A DNA stretch of 64,000 nucleotides from Verrucomicrobiota bacterium (GTDB lineage: Bacteria > Chlamydiota > Chlamydiia > Chlamydiales > SM23-39). Below the pieces are notes generated by a model. That model made no database searches and was not told the DNA's origin. It was given only the letters and a program-made list of their open reading frames with translations. Within the stretch, counting starts at the first letter, position 1. Every line of letters begins with the position of its first letter. Where the stretch lies: the NCBI GenBank assembly GCA_018239895.1, contig JAFEGL010000003.1:186001-250000 (forward strand). The letters run 5' to 3'. The translations under genes and the position numbers were made by a program. Shown here piece by piece: positions 9,460-18,860 of the stretch.

Positions 9460-12400
9460 ATGTCAATGACTGGCTCTGATTCATCCTATATTGAAGAAGC
9501 ATTCGAACTCCTCGGCTCAGTCAAAGGAAAGCCGCTGACATTATCAGAAAGGAAGAGGATGGCCATCGAGCTTGCCTCTCTCATGCTTCACGAAGCGAAT
9601 CGGAGCATGACCTCTTATGAAAAGTCGATCCAAGAGCAGCTAAGCCGACTCATGAAAGACCCCATTGGGAAAGCTTTCACCACGTCGATGACGGACGAAT
9701 GTTTCCGCAGCGAAAACCACAAGCGGGTTGCCGATCAAATGATCCACCTTCTCAACCAGCTCGGCGTTCCCCAATATCTCGATTGGATCAAGAGATCCGA
9801 ATTATTTGCCTTCAAAATGATCGGTCCCTCCATCGGACAATACTTAATCCCATTTGCCTCGCGGACGCTCAGAAAAGAAACTGAGAGGGTAATTCTGCCG
9901 GGTGAGACTGCCCTCCTAGCGAAACACATTCAGGAACGGAGAAGACAGGGAGTCCGCTTAAATTTAAACCATTTGGGCGAAGCCATTTTGAGCGAAGATG
10001 AGGCAAAAAAGAGACTTCACATCTATCTCCAAGACATGGAAAATCCCGATATCGACTATGTCTCGGTAAAAATTTCAACCGTCTTCAGCCAAATCAACCT
10101 GATCGCTTTCGATGAGAGCGTCCAAGCCATTGCTGAAAAGCTTAGACTGCTTTACAGAGCGGCGATGAAACATCCCGTCTCGCTTCCCGACGGAACCCGG
10201 AGAAGCCGTTTCATCAACCTCGATATGGAAGAATACCGCGATCTCCTGATGACCGTTGAGGCCTTTTGCCAAGTGCTCGACGAACCTGAATTTCATCAGC
10301 TGTCAGCCGGCATCGTTCTCCAAGCCTATCTGCCCGATTCCCACCCCATTCAAAGACGTTTGACCGAGTGGGCGAAAAAGCGGGTCAAAAACGGCGGCGC
10401 TCCGATAAAAATCAGGATCGTTAAGGGAGCCAACCTCGCGATGGAACAATTTGAAGCTTCTCTCAAAGGATGGCCTCAAGCGCCTTACACCTCCAAAATG
10501 GAGGTCGATGCCAACTACAAGCGGATGGTAGCCTACGGATGCCTCCCAGAAAATGCCCGCTGCGTCCATCTTGGAATCGCAAGCCATAACCTCTTCGACA
10601 TCGCCTTTGCAATGCTCTTAAGGCTTGAAAACCAGGTCGAATCCTACACCGGTTTTGAAATGCTCGAAGGGATGGCCGACCACATGCGCCGAGTCGTCCA
10701 AAAATTGACAGGGGACATCCTCCTCTATTGCCCCATTGCGACGGCAGCCGAATTCCAGCATGCGATCGCCTATCTCATCCGCCGCCTCGACGAAAACACC
10801 GGGCCTGAAAACTTTTTGCGCCACGCCTTTGGATTGAAGCCCGGGACCGATTCTTGGGAAAGCCAAACCTCCCTTTTCCTCCAAAGCTGCGATGAGATGG
10901 AGACGGCGCCGCAAGAGGCTCGCCGAACACAAAACCGGTTGCTCCACCCTCCCGCTCCAGAACTAAACGCTCCCTTTGAAAATGAGGCCGATACCGATTT
11001 TTCACTCCCACAAAACCGGAAATGGGCCCATGAAATCCTGACGACTTGGAGACATCACCAGCCAAAACCGATCCCCCTGGTCATCGGCGGCAAAGAGCTT
11101 TATGACAACGAAGAGGGCGTTGGCTACAACCCCTCCGACAATGTAAAGCCGCTTTACATGTACGCAAAAGCGCACAAGCGGCACATCCAAGAGGCTCTGC
11201 AATGTGCAAAAGCTCATGAAAAAGAGTGGGCCTCCACCACAGTCGAACACAGAAGCCACCTCCTTGCGAGGGTTGCTCAGAAACTCCGTGAAAGACGCGG
11301 CGAGCTGATCGGCGCTATGATGATCGACGCAGGCAAGATTGTCAGCGAATCAGACCCAGAAGTATCGGAAGCAATTGATTTTGCCGAATACTACCGCCGT
11401 CAAATGGAAAAGGTTGCAGCAATCAAGAATGTCCACTGGAAGCCAAAGGGAACCGTTTTAGTCACCCCTCCCTGGAACTTCCCCTGCGCTATTCCCGCAG
11501 GTGGAATTCTAGCGGCGCTGGCTGCCGGCAACTGCGTTCTTCTAAAACCGGCTTCCGATACCGTACTTGTGGCTTGGCATCTCATCAACGCTTTTTGGGA
11601 TGCGGGCATCCCGAAAGAGGTTCTCCAATTCGTCCCTTGCTCTGGAGAGAGCGCCGGCTCCGATCTAATCATCGACGAGCGGGTCAATTGCGTTATCTTG
11701 ACTGGCGGCACCTCGACTGCAAAAAAATTCCTCCAAATGCGCCCCGACCTAGATCTTGCAGCCGAGACCGGCGGAAAAAATTCAATGATCATCACAGCCC
11801 TCTCCGACCGTGATTTAGCTATCAAAGATCTGCTTCAATCAGCCTTTGGCCATTCAGGGCAAAAGTGCTCAGCGGCCTCACTCGCGATTCTAGAGGCCGA
11901 AGTCTACGACGATCCCCATTTCCGAAGACACCTCCGCGAAGCGGCGGCGAGCTTGAAAGTAGGTCCCGCCTGGGATCCGACAACAAAAATCAACCCGCTC
12001 ATTCACGCACCGACTGGGGATCTCAAGCGAGGTTTAACGACGCTTGAAGAAGGCGAAGAATGGCTTCTAGAGCCCGTGCAAGATCACAAAAATCCAAACC
12101 TCTGGTCTCCAGGCATCAAACTGGGCGTTAGACCCGGAGGCTTTACTCACATGACCGAACTTTTCGGCCCAGTTTTAGGAATTATGAGAGCCGACAATCT
12201 CCGCCACGCCATAGAACTGGCCAACGCAGTTCCTTATGGCCTTACATCGGGTCTTCACAGTCTCGACGAGAGGGAACAGGCGATTTGGATCCAAGAAATT
12301 GAAGCTGGCAACTGCTACATCAATCGGACCACGACCGGCGCCATCGTGCGCAGACAGCCCTTTGGCGGCTGCAAAGCAAGCAGCTTTGGGAACGGCTCTA

Positions 12401-13077
12401 AGGCAGGCGGCCCGAACTACATTTGCGAATTCATGAAGGCAACACAAATCGGCCTGCCCCAGGAAAAGCACCCGGTCAATGAATGGGTCAACAGCTTGAC
12501 GACTTTCCTTGAAAAAATCGATCTATCGGCCGAAGAGCTGGGCCTTTGGACTGCCAGCGCCGCCAATTATTCTTACTGGTGGAGACGGATGCGGCAAGAC
12601 CGCGATCCAACTAAGATTGTCGGGCAAGATAACTTTTTCCGCTACGTCCCCAGAAAGGGAATCGTCCTTAGAATCGAAACCGATTCAGCCGCCCTTGACG
12701 CTTTGCGCGTTTGCGCTGCGGCTTTGACTTGCGGCGCTCAAATGGAGATTAGCTGGTCTCCCCAGGCGGCCCGCCATAGCCAGCTCAACTGGCTTGAACT
12801 AGTCCCCGTCCTCCGGGTATTGGAAGAGACGGAAGAACAATTTTTAAAACGGGTCAAAACTGGGAAAATTGCCCGGATTCGAACGGTTGAGCCTCCTTCT
12901 TATGCATTGCGAAAAGCAGCGTCCGAGACAGCGACCCACATTGTCGATGCACCCGTTCTAGCCAACGGGAGGCTCGAGCTCTTGTATTACCTCCGCGAGG
13001 TATCGATCAGCATCGACTATCACCGGTATGGAAATTTAGGCCTACGAGAAGGGGAATTGAGAAAGCCGATCTTCTAG
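9460..13077 (+). CDS. putA: Bifunctional proline dehydrogenase / P5C dehydrogenase PutA
   Basis: Converts proline to glutamate in two steps in one 1205-aa chain. The PRODH barrel spans about residues 120-460 (for example PIKIRIVKGANLAMEQ and HLGIASHNLFDIAFAM). The aldehyde dehydrogenase domain spans about 540-1010, with catalytic motifs LAAETGGKNSM and GHSGQKCSAAS (nucleophilic Cys). About 190 C-terminal residues follow. The N-terminal ribbon-helix-helix repressor domain of enterobacterial PutA is absent, so it should not repress its own gene. A copy of the 19-bp palindrome lies inside it at 11141-11159. It offers a host-derived amino acid as carbon and electron source. Confidence 0.95.
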   Translation: MSMTGSDSSYIEEAFELLGSVKGKPLTLSERKRMAIELASLMLHEANRSMTSYEKSIQEQLSRLMKDPIGKAFTTSMTDECFRSENHKRVADQMIHLLNQLGVPQYLDWIKRSELFAFKMIGPSIGQYLIPFASRTLRKETERVILPGETALLAKHIQERRRQGVRLNLNHLGEAILSEDEAKKRLHIYLQDMENPDIDYVSVKISTVFSQINLIAFDESVQAIAEKLRLLYRAAMKHPVSLPDGTRRSRFINLDMEEYRDLLMTVEAFCQVLDEPEFHQLSAGIVLQAYLPDSHPIQRRLTEWAKKRVKNGGAPIKIRIVKGANLAMEQFEASLKGWPQAPYTSKMEVDANYKRMVAYGCLPENARCVHLGIASHNLFDIAFAMLLRLENQVESYTGFEMLEGMADHMRRVVQKLTGDILLYCPIATAAEFQHAIAYLIRRLDENTGPENFLRHAFGLKPGTDSWESQTSLFLQSCDEMETAPQEARRTQNRLLHPPAPELNAPFENEADTDFSLPQNRKWAHEILTTWRHHQPKPIPLVIGGKELYDNEEGVGYNPSDNVKPLYMYAKAHKRHIQEALQCAKAHEKEWASTTVEHRSHLLARVAQKLRERRGELIGAMMIDAGKIVSESDPEVSEAIDFAEYYRRQMEKVAAIKNVHWKPKGTVLVTPPWNFPCAIPAGGILAALAAGNCVLLKPASDTVLVAWHLINAFWDAGIPKEVLQFVPCSGESAGSDLIIDERVNCVILTGGTSTAKKFLQMRPDLDLAAETGGKNSMIITALSDRDLAIKDLLQSAFGHSGQKCSAASLAILEAEVYDDPHFRRHLREAAASLKVGPAWDPTTKINPLIHAPTGDLKRGLTTLEEGEEWLLEPVQDHKNPNLWSPGIKLGVRPGGFTHMTELFGPVLGIMRADNLRHAIELANAVPYGLTSGLHSLDEREQAIWIQEIEAGNCYINRTTTGAIVRRQPFGGCKASSFGNGSKAGGPNYICEFMKATQIGLPQEKHPVNEWVNSLTTFLEKIDLSAEELGLWTASAANYSYWWRRMRQDRDPTKIVGQDNFFRYVPRKGIVLRIETDSAALDALRVCAAALTCGAQMEISWSPQAARHSQLNWLELVPVLRVLEETEEQFLKRVKTGKIARIRTVEPPSYALRKAASETATHIVDAPVLANGRLELLYYLREVSISIDYHRYGNLGLREGELRKPIF
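11141..11159. repeat. 19-bp dispersed palindrome, copy 1 (inside putA)
   Basis: ATGTAAAGCCGCTTTACAT: two perfect 9-base arms around a central C. It lies in the linker before the aldehyde dehydrogenase domain and is read as AAT GTA AAG CCG CTT TAC ATG. An identical sequence occurs at 48941 in a different reading frame. Confidence 0.85.
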
Positions 13078-13109
13078 AGAATTCCACAATCCCTTAAGAT
13101 AGTGGCAAT

Positions 13110-15218
13110 ATGAATTCCACTATGGCACAGCTCAATCCAAATCAACAAAAGGCCGTCGAACATGTCGAGGGCCCACTTCTTGTCTTAGCCGGCGCCGGAT
13201 CGGGCAAAACCCGCGTCGTGACCTACCGAATCGCCCACTTGATCGATATCGGAGTCCTCCCTTCCGATATTCTCGCGGTGACGTTTACCAACAAAGCCGC
13301 CGAGGAGATGAAGTCCAGAATCCGGTCCCTCAAAAACTCTCACGTTCTGGCCTGCACGTTCCACAGCCTGGGAGCTCGAATCTTGCGCGAATCGATCCAC
13401 CTCCTCGGCTATAAAAACGACTTTGTGATCTACGATGAGGAAGACAGCGAAAAACTACTCAAAACTTGCATGCAGCAATTGCAGCTCGGCGACGAGAAGG
13501 GGCTTCTCCGAACAACCCGAGGACAAATATCATCCGCTAAAAACAGCCTCACGACACCCGATAAGGCCGACCGCTCTTTTGCCCCCGTCTACTCGATGTA
13601 TCAATCGAAGCTTAAAGAATGCAACGCGGTCGATTTCGACGACCTCCTCTACCTCACTGTCCGACTTCTGAAGGAAAATGAAGAGGCGAGAAAAGAGTAT
13701 CAGAGCCGATGGTCATTCGTCTTAATCGACGAATACCAAGACACCAACGCAGCTCAATACACTTTGGCCCGCATTTTAGTCGAAGTTCATGGGAATTTGT
13801 TTGCAGTCGGCGACCCGGACCAATCGATCTACTCCTGGCGAGGCGCCCAATACCAAAACATCCTCAATTTCGAGAGAGATTTCCCTGGCGCTAAAGTGAT
13901 CCCTTTGGAAGAGAATTACAGAAGCACGAACACGATCCTGCAAGCTTCCAACGCCCTCATCGAACACAACCCAGATCGGTATGAAAAAAAATTGTGGAGC
14001 AATTTAGGCGAGGGGGCCAAAGTCGGAGTCTTCGTAGCCCAGAGTGATCGTCAAGAGGCTGAGTTTGTTGTTAATCAGCTCCTCAACCGAATCACCCAAA
14101 ACAGTCTTTCCCTCGATGATATCGCCATCTTCTACCGGACCAACGCCCAATCGCGCTCCTTTGAAGACGCCCTGCTCTCGAAAAGGCTCACCTACAAAAT
14201 CATCGGCGGCCTTTCCTTCTACCAGCGCCGCGAAGTGAAAGACCTTCTCTCCTTTTTAAGGATGGTCGTATCCAACACCGATCTGATGTCCTTCTTGAGG
14301 ACGATCAATCTCCCCAAAAGGGGGCTTGGAATGACCACTTTAGAAAAGCTCGTCGAGGCGTCGGCGAATCAGCCGATTTTTACCTTTTGCGAAGATGTGA
14401 TCTCGCGCCCCGATCTTCTCAAGCTAACGCCCAAGCAAAAAGAGGGGCTTCAAAGCTATGTCCAACTCATCCGCGACTTGCGCAATGAGCGGCCCCAACT
14501 CAAAATCCACGAATTGATCGAAAGGACAATAGAAAGATCTCGCTACCTGCAATTTCTACAGGAAGACCCCGAGACATTCGAAGATCGGAAAGGGAACACC
14601 GACGAATTGATCAACAAAGCGAGAGAGTGGGAGGAAGAGCAAGACCAGCCCAGCCTAACCCTGTTCCTTGAAGAGCTCTCCTTAAAAACGACAGCCGATG
14701 ACCAAGGGGCTCTCCCCGCTATCAAACTCATGACGCTCCACAATAGCAAAGGACTCGAGTTTCCTCTCGTCTTTTTAGTGGGATTGGAAGAACAGCTGCT
14801 CCCTCACGCAAACTCCCTAGACGACCCTTCGAAGATAGAGGAGGAGAGGCGCCTTTGCTACGTGGGGATGACGAGAGCTAAGAGGTTCCTCTATCTCTGC
14901 GCCGCAACCTACCGCTATCTTTGGAATACTTCCCGAGTGATGAGGCCGTCCCGTTTCCTGAGGGAAATTCCAACTCAGTACCTGCAAAATCTCTCTCCAA
15001 CTACGATTCGGCGTGAAGTCGAAGAAGAACATTCTGAAGATCCCGAGGGATTTGCTCCCGGAGATAAGGTGATTCACAAAGAATTTGGCGAGGGAATTGT
15101 CCAGAAGTCGTATCACAGCTCGTTTGGCTTGACCTACGATGTCCATTTTCCCGATGCGGGAACCAACCGGACTCTCGTAGCGAAATTCGCCAAGCTGCAA
15201 AGATCATTGGAGGGTTAA
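13110..15218 (+). CDS. ATP-dependent DNA helicase, PcrA/UvrD family
   Basis: Superfamily 1A 3'-to-5' helicase of 702 aa used in excision repair and in removing proteins or RNA polymerase from DNA. All helicase motifs are present: Q-motif LNPNQQKAVEH, Walker A AGAGSGKT, DEYQDTN, GDPDQSIYSWRGA, LEENYRST, TLHNSKGLEFPLVFLVGLEEQLLPH and CYVGMTRAKRFLYL. The C-terminus keeps the tudor-like RNA-polymerase-binding segment PGDKVIHKEFGEGIV found in PcrA and UvrD. The first ATG (13110) is used; a second ATG four codons on is possible. It converges on the SWIB gene across a hairpin. Confidence 0.95.
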   Translation: MNSTMAQLNPNQQKAVEHVEGPLLVLAGAGSGKTRVVTYRIAHLIDIGVLPSDILAVTFTNKAAEEMKSRIRSLKNSHVLACTFHSLGARILRESIHLLGYKNDFVIYDEEDSEKLLKTCMQQLQLGDEKGLLRTTRGQISSAKNSLTTPDKADRSFAPVYSMYQSKLKECNAVDFDDLLYLTVRLLKENEEARKEYQSRWSFVLIDEYQDTNAAQYTLARILVEVHGNLFAVGDPDQSIYSWRGAQYQNILNFERDFPGAKVIPLEENYRSTNTILQASNALIEHNPDRYEKKLWSNLGEGAKVGVFVAQSDRQEAEFVVNQLLNRITQNSLSLDDIAIFYRTNAQSRSFEDALLSKRLTYKIIGGLSFYQRREVKDLLSFLRMVVSNTDLMSFLRTINLPKRGLGMTTLEKLVEASANQPIFTFCEDVISRPDLLKLTPKQKEGLQSYVQLIRDLRNERPQLKIHELIERTIERSRYLQFLQEDPETFEDRKGNTDELINKAREWEEEQDQPSLTLFLEELSLKTTADDQGALPAIKLMTLHNSKGLEFPLVFLVGLEEQLLPHANSLDDPSKIEEERRLCYVGMTRAKRFLYLCAATYRYLWNTSRVMRPSRFLREIPTQYLQNLSPTTIRREVEEEHSEDPEGFAPGDKVIHKEFGEGIVQKSYHSSFGLTYDVHFPDAGTNRTLVAKFAKLQRSLEG

Positions 15219-15233
15219 GGGAAACCTTAACCC
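15212..15233. terminator. Hairpin between convergent helicase and SWIB genes
   Basis: GGGTTAAGG and CCTTAACCC form a 9-bp stem closed by a GAAA tetraloop, overlapping the helicase stop codon. There is no long T-run on either side, so it is either a weak bidirectional terminator or a 3'-end stabiliser. Confidence 0.6.
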
Positions 15234-15246
15234 CCCATGCCAGCAA

Positions 15247-15564
15247 TTACTTGCTGATGTGCTTGTTTAAGAGACCAGCCATTTTGAGCATATCGACAGG
15301 TCTTTTGCCTAAAACTTCAGATAATTTCGCATCGGGCACAATCATCCGCTTGTTCTTTGTATCTTGGCATTTTTTTGCCTTGATGTAGTGCCACAATTTT
15401 TTGACGATCTCTGGGCGAGTCAGTCTTTTTGCGCCTACGATTTCCTGAAGTTCTGCAGAGACAGAGTAAGTCATCTGGGTTAAGCCAGATTTTCTTTTTG
15501 TCTTTGTTTTAGCTTTTGCTTTTGGTTTTGCTTTTCTTACTGTTTTCTTCTTTGCTTTCGCCAT
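15247..15564 (-). CDS. Free SWIB/MDM2-domain protein with basic histone-like tail
   Basis: Small chlamydial chromatin-associated protein, 105 aa from the ATG at 15564. Residues 1-27 are a Lys/Ala/Pro-rich tail (KAKPKAKAKTKTKRKSG) like histone H1 tails. Residues about 35-103 form a SWIB domain (RPEIVKKLWHYIKAKK, then RMIVPDAKLSEVLGKRPVDM and GLLNKH). The domain is closely similar to that fused to TopA at 22.8-23.0 kb. The start at 15564 has AAGGA at ideal spacing; an ATG two codons upstream at 15570 is too close to it. Likely role: DNA compaction or chromatin remodelling during the developmental cycle (known for the group, inferred here). Confidence 0.9.
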   Translation of the reverse strand: MAKAKKKTVRKAKPKAKAKTKTKRKSGLTQMTYSVSAELQEIVGAKRLTRPEIVKKLWHYIKAKKCQDTKNKRMIVPDAKLSEVLGKRPVDMLKMAGLLNKHISK

Positions 15565-15580
15565 ACTCATTTCCTTTTTC

Positions 15581-15603
15581 TACGAGAAATTCACAATCTC
15601 GTA
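15581..15603. promoter_or_regulatory. Inverted repeat in SWIB 5' region
   Basis: TACGAGA and TCTCGTA, perfect 7-base arms separated by 9 bases, end 17 bases before the SWIB start codon. The geometry suits a repressor operator or an mRNA hairpin covering the leader. No known chlamydial regulator can be assigned. Confidence 0.5.
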
Positions 15604-15684
15604 TTTTGGTCTCTTTACCATGGGATGTAAGTACTTTTTAGAAAAGATGCAAGAATATTTTGCTAAAATTGCGAAAAAAGTGTC

Positions 15685-16617
15685 TTAAACTGCCGTTTGA
15701 ACCAGTCTTTCGAAGCCTCGCCACGCTTTTTTCACTGAAATGAATTTTTTCCAGTGTCGATCGCGCAACCGAAATCCTCGAATGTTGGGAATCCAGGAAC
15801 TCGGCGTAATGACAACGCCCTTCTGAAAGCTTGGAGCCCAAAGATTGGCGAGCGCCTTTCTTCGGCTCAAAGTCAGGGTAGGCACTCCGAGAGCGGAAGC
15901 CAAATGGCCCAGGCCAGAATCGTTTCCGATCAAGTAGCCCGATTCATAGAGATAGCTACACAAGAGGTCAAGAGTTGGGAATGTGCGGCTCTCGATGCCA
16001 TGAACGGCCCATTCGGCTCCTGAAATGAAGACCGGTTCGTACCCTTCATCTCTTAAATGTAAAGCCAGCTTTACAAACTTCTCCCGCGGCCAATTTTTCC
16101 CATCTCGAGAGCTAGTGGGATGGATCGCAACGCGCTTTCTATACTTTCTATGCTCCAGCTCAGCGGGAGGAATAAAACCGTTGCTCTTCGTGATTTTGGG
16201 CAAATGGAGGATTTTTTCGCAAAAGAGGCGCATATTTTCCGCAACCGGGAGCGAGGGATCGATTTGGGCGTCCAGGTAGTAGGGTTCATTGACGATATGC
16301 TTCGAAGGGTAGATGTAAATCACTTTTAGCTGGTCGGGGAAGCGGTGCTTGCCCTCTTTAATCAGGCGCTGAACGAACTCGCTCGAGTCGTTTTGGAATA
16401 CAAAGAACCAATCATAGCTCGATAAAATTTTGGGCACTGCCTCCGGCCCCGGATAGCTCATGACTGGGAGATGGGGAAACCAGGTCTGCATAGAGCCAAT
16501 AGCGTTTTGATACGTATCGACGGCCCAGCCGTTCAGCTGCAAATTGTTCGACAATACCAGGCTAACAACTCCGTCGCCTAGTCCGTTATGGCAAAATACA
16601 GCGGCTCTTGGCCCCAT
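15685..16617 (-). CDS. Glycosyltransferase family 9 (ADP-heptose:LPS heptosyltransferase-like)
   Basis: A 310-aa GT-B enzyme. The N-terminal half opens AVFCHNGLGDGVVSLVLSNNL, the usual GxGD substrate loop. The C-terminal half has RVAIHPTSSRDGKNWPREKFVKLA and the sugar-nucleotide motif YLIGNDSGLGHLASALGVPTLTL, diagnostic for GT9. These enzymes add heptose or related sugars to LPS cores from the cytoplasmic face. The donor is not determined; a GmhA-type isomerase and an HldE-like enzyme lie 30 kb away. It is divergent from rpoN with 77 bases between the starts. A near-copy of the 19-bp palindrome lies inside it. Confidence 0.88.
   Translation of the reverse strand: MGPRAAVFCHNGLGDGVVSLVLSNNLQLNGWAVDTYQNAIGSMQTWFPHLPVMSYPGPEAVPKILSSYDWFFVFQNDSSEFVQRLIKEGKHRFPDQLKVIYIYPSKHIVNEPYYLDAQIDPSLPVAENMRLFCEKILHLPKITKSNGFIPPAELEHRKYRKRVAIHPTSSRDGKNWPREKFVKLALHLRDEGYEPVFISGAEWAVHGIESRTFPTLDLLCSYLYESGYLIGNDSGLGHLASALGVPTLTLSRRKALANLWAPSFQKGVVITPSSWIPNIRGFRLRDRHWKKFISVKKAWRGFERLVQTAV
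16057..16076. repeat. 19-bp palindrome, near-copy (inside GT9 gene)
   Basis: ATGTAAAGC-CA-GCTTTACAA: same arms with a 2-base centre and one outer mismatch. It is read on the minus strand as GTA AAG CTG GCT TTA CAT, a different coding context from the other copies. Confidence 0.6.
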
Positions 16618-16694
16618 AGAATCCTCTTTTAAAAGGAGTTATCATACCGCTAGGCGGATTATTTTCACTATGTTATGGGAAAAAAGAGGTTGCA

Positions 16695-17927
16695 ATGGAC
16701 TTGAGACAAGTTCCCGAACAGCGGATGGTTTTTTCCCAGGCTTTGAGGCTGGCCTTAGAGGTTTTGCAAAAGCCTCACCAAGAGCTCGCTCTCTGGCTTC
16801 AAGAAGAGGTTGAGTCAAACCCGCTTCTCGAGATTTCTGAGACGCCCCCTTTCAAAGAGCCTGTCGATATTCCCGATAAGCCGAGCCTCTACGAGCACTT
16901 GTTGAGAGAAATCCGCGACACCTTCTCAAACCCAACTGATCTCCAAATCGCCGAAGAGCTCATTGGCCATTTCGATGAGAAGGGGTTCATCACGACTCCT
17001 CTGGAAGAGATCACCCATCTATTTGATTGTTCAAAAGAGCAAGTTGAAGCTGTCTTACTCAAAATCCAAGCTTTGGATCCTCCGGGAATTGGAGCTAGAA
17101 GCCTCCAAGAGTCGCTTTTGATCCAGCTAAGGAGACAAAAGGATAAGAACTCCCTCGCCTATCGACTGGTCAAAGAACATTTTGATGACCTACTGCATGG
17201 TCGCTACACGTCTTTGAAGAAAAAGTTAGAAATTACTCCTGTCGAAATATCCCAAGCGATCCAAAAATTAGCCAAACTCCAGCTGCGCCCCGCCGTCGGC
17301 TTCAAAGAGGTTCCGGCTCCCACAGCAATCCCCGATCTAAGAGCTTTGAAAATGGATCAAAATTGGATTATTGAAGTCGCTGAAGAGGAGTTTCCGCCGA
17401 TCCAGATTCGAAAAGATCTGCACGAAATTTTGCCTAAATTGGCACAAAGCGAAAAGAAGACGGTGCGAAGTTGGCTGATCTCTGCAAAATGGCTCCTCCG
17501 CTCTTTAAATCGGAGAAAAACAATGCTCCACACAATCGCTCTCCATCTCATCCGCAAACAAGCAGACTTTTTGGACCAAAGAGCTCCGCTGCAAGAGATT
17601 GATGTGCAAGATTTGGCGGTTTTGGTGGGAGTTCACGAGTCGACGATCCACAGGGCTTTATCTGGGAAAATCATCGAGGGGCCTTGGGGGACGATTCCTC
17701 TCCGCTCGCTCCTTTCGCAAACTGCCTCAATCGACCGGTCGAAAATGATGCTGCAAAGGCTCATCGAACAGGAAAACAAGAAAAGCCCCCTCACCGATGA
17801 GGAGCTTTCGGAAGCTCTCCATCAGCAAGGAATCGACATGGCTCGTCGGACGGTCGCAAAATACCGAAAAGAGTTAAAACTCGGCTCGGCGACTCAACGT
17901 AAGCGGTTAATTGAACAGAGCCTCTAG
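16695..17927 (+). CDS. rpoN: RNA polymerase sigma-54 factor RpoN
   Basis: Alternative sigma factor directing polymerase to -24/-12 promoters and needing an AAA+ activator. The 410-aa product has region I (QVPEQRMVFSQALRLALEVLQKPHQ, then LQEEVESNPLLE), a core-binding middle domain (KEQVEAVLLKIQALDPPGIGARSLQESLLIQ), a helix-turn-helix (VQDLAVLVGVHESTIHRAL), and the RpoN box ARRTVAKYRKEL at about residues 386-397. It is somewhat shorter than the usual 430-480 aa because the acidic region II is reduced. No activator gene is in the window. Its 3' end overlaps the convergent Kdo hydroxylase gene by 21 bases. Confidence 0.95.
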   Translation: MDLRQVPEQRMVFSQALRLALEVLQKPHQELALWLQEEVESNPLLEISETPPFKEPVDIPDKPSLYEHLLREIRDTFSNPTDLQIAEELIGHFDEKGFITTPLEEITHLFDCSKEQVEAVLLKIQALDPPGIGARSLQESLLIQLRRQKDKNSLAYRLVKEHFDDLLHGRYTSLKKKLEITPVEISQAIQKLAKLQLRPAVGFKEVPAPTAIPDLRALKMDQNWIIEVAEEEFPPIQIRKDLHEILPKLAQSEKKTVRSWLISAKWLLRSLNRRKTMLHTIALHLIRKQADFLDQRAPLQEIDVQDLAVLVGVHESTIHRALSGKIIEGPWGTIPLRSLLSQTASIDRSKMMLQRLIEQENKKSPLTDEELSEALHQQGIDMARRTVAKYRKELKLGSATQRKRLIEQSL

Positions 17928-18839
17928 GTATTTTGGATCGACCATATTTCTTCCTGAAAGTCTTTGAAGAACGGAAACAGGCGCTCTCTCAGGGCACAAG
18001 AGGGCTTTTTGGGGAATCAAAAAGGTCTGTTCCAGAGCGTATTGGCCAGAAAGGGCTGCATGGGAGACTTGATCGGTGTACACGGCCCAGCAGGATCCTG
18101 GTGGAAACTCCCAGGAGTCTTTTGGACAGCTTTTCTGGAATGACTCGTTTTCTTTTAAGAAATTATGCATGTTGAGCATGAATCTATCATAGGGAGATCT
18201 CAGAGGAATTTTAAAACCTGCAGATCGGAGGAGCTCCTTGAATTTTCTTTCGAGGCGCCCCTTCAAAGAATAACTCATCGTTTTTGGATATGGAACGCCT
18301 TTTATCCCTCCAAATTGCTCAATGAGCTTTTCGAAGGGGAGCGTGGTGATCCAATGACGACTCTCTGTCGGGTTGATGTTTGTAAAAAAGCGCAAAATGC
18401 GGGCTCCATGGAGAGGGCGGGTCGGAAACGAATCGACGTGCAAGAGATCGTTGCGGGCCCGAAGGCGGAGTTTTCTCCCTTTTTCTTGAAAGGGGCGAAA
18501 GCTTGCGAAATCGTGTTTCCATTCACTGGCATAGGGAGATAGTATTTCCGTCAAATATTGAGTTACTCTGCCCGAATAATTTCTGAGAATTTCTCTCAGT
18601 TTTTCTGCAGAGGCCGGGTCGCTTGTGTCATGATTTGTGATCTTATCGAGTTGAGGCTTGTAAGCGATGTTTTTCCTCGCTGTCGAGCCCCCTTGACGTT
18701 GCTTGAGAAGGAAATCGATCTCTTCCTGGGGAAACTCGAAAGGGATTTTCGGGAAAAAGAGGATATTGCCGGCCTCAAGTTCCATGCAGCATTTGAAGCG
18801 ATCTTTTTGATCTTGCTGCACGATGAATTTTTGCGCCAT
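17907..18839 (-). CDS. Kdo hydroxylase-like Fe(II)/2-oxoglutarate dioxygenase
   Basis: A 310-aa member of the KdoO family, which hydroxylates the Kdo residue of lipopolysaccharide to Ko at the inner membrane. Seen: the start MAQKFIVQQDQ, the segment RNDLLHVDSFPTRPLHGARILRFFTNINPTESRHW with the iron-binding His134-x-Asp136, and a C-terminal TDQVSHAALSGQYALEQTFLIP that should supply the distal His. It is the last gene of a three-gene minus-strand operon. Chlamydial LPS is built on Kdo, so the context fits. Assignment rests on overall resemblance; the activity is inferred. Confidence 0.82.
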   Translation of the reverse strand: MAQKFIVQQDQKDRFKCCMELEAGNILFFPKIPFEFPQEEIDFLLKQRQGGSTARKNIAYKPQLDKITNHDTSDPASAEKLREILRNYSGRVTQYLTEILSPYASEWKHDFASFRPFQEKGRKLRLRARNDLLHVDSFPTRPLHGARILRFFTNINPTESRHWITTLPFEKLIEQFGGIKGVPYPKTMSYSLKGRLERKFKELLRSAGFKIPLRSPYDRFMLNMHNFLKENESFQKSCPKDSWEFPPGSCWAVYTDQVSHAALSGQYALEQTFLIPQKALLCPERAPVSVLQRLSGRNMVDPKYLEALFN

Positions 18840-18860
18840 GGGGATGCTCCTTTTAAAAAG

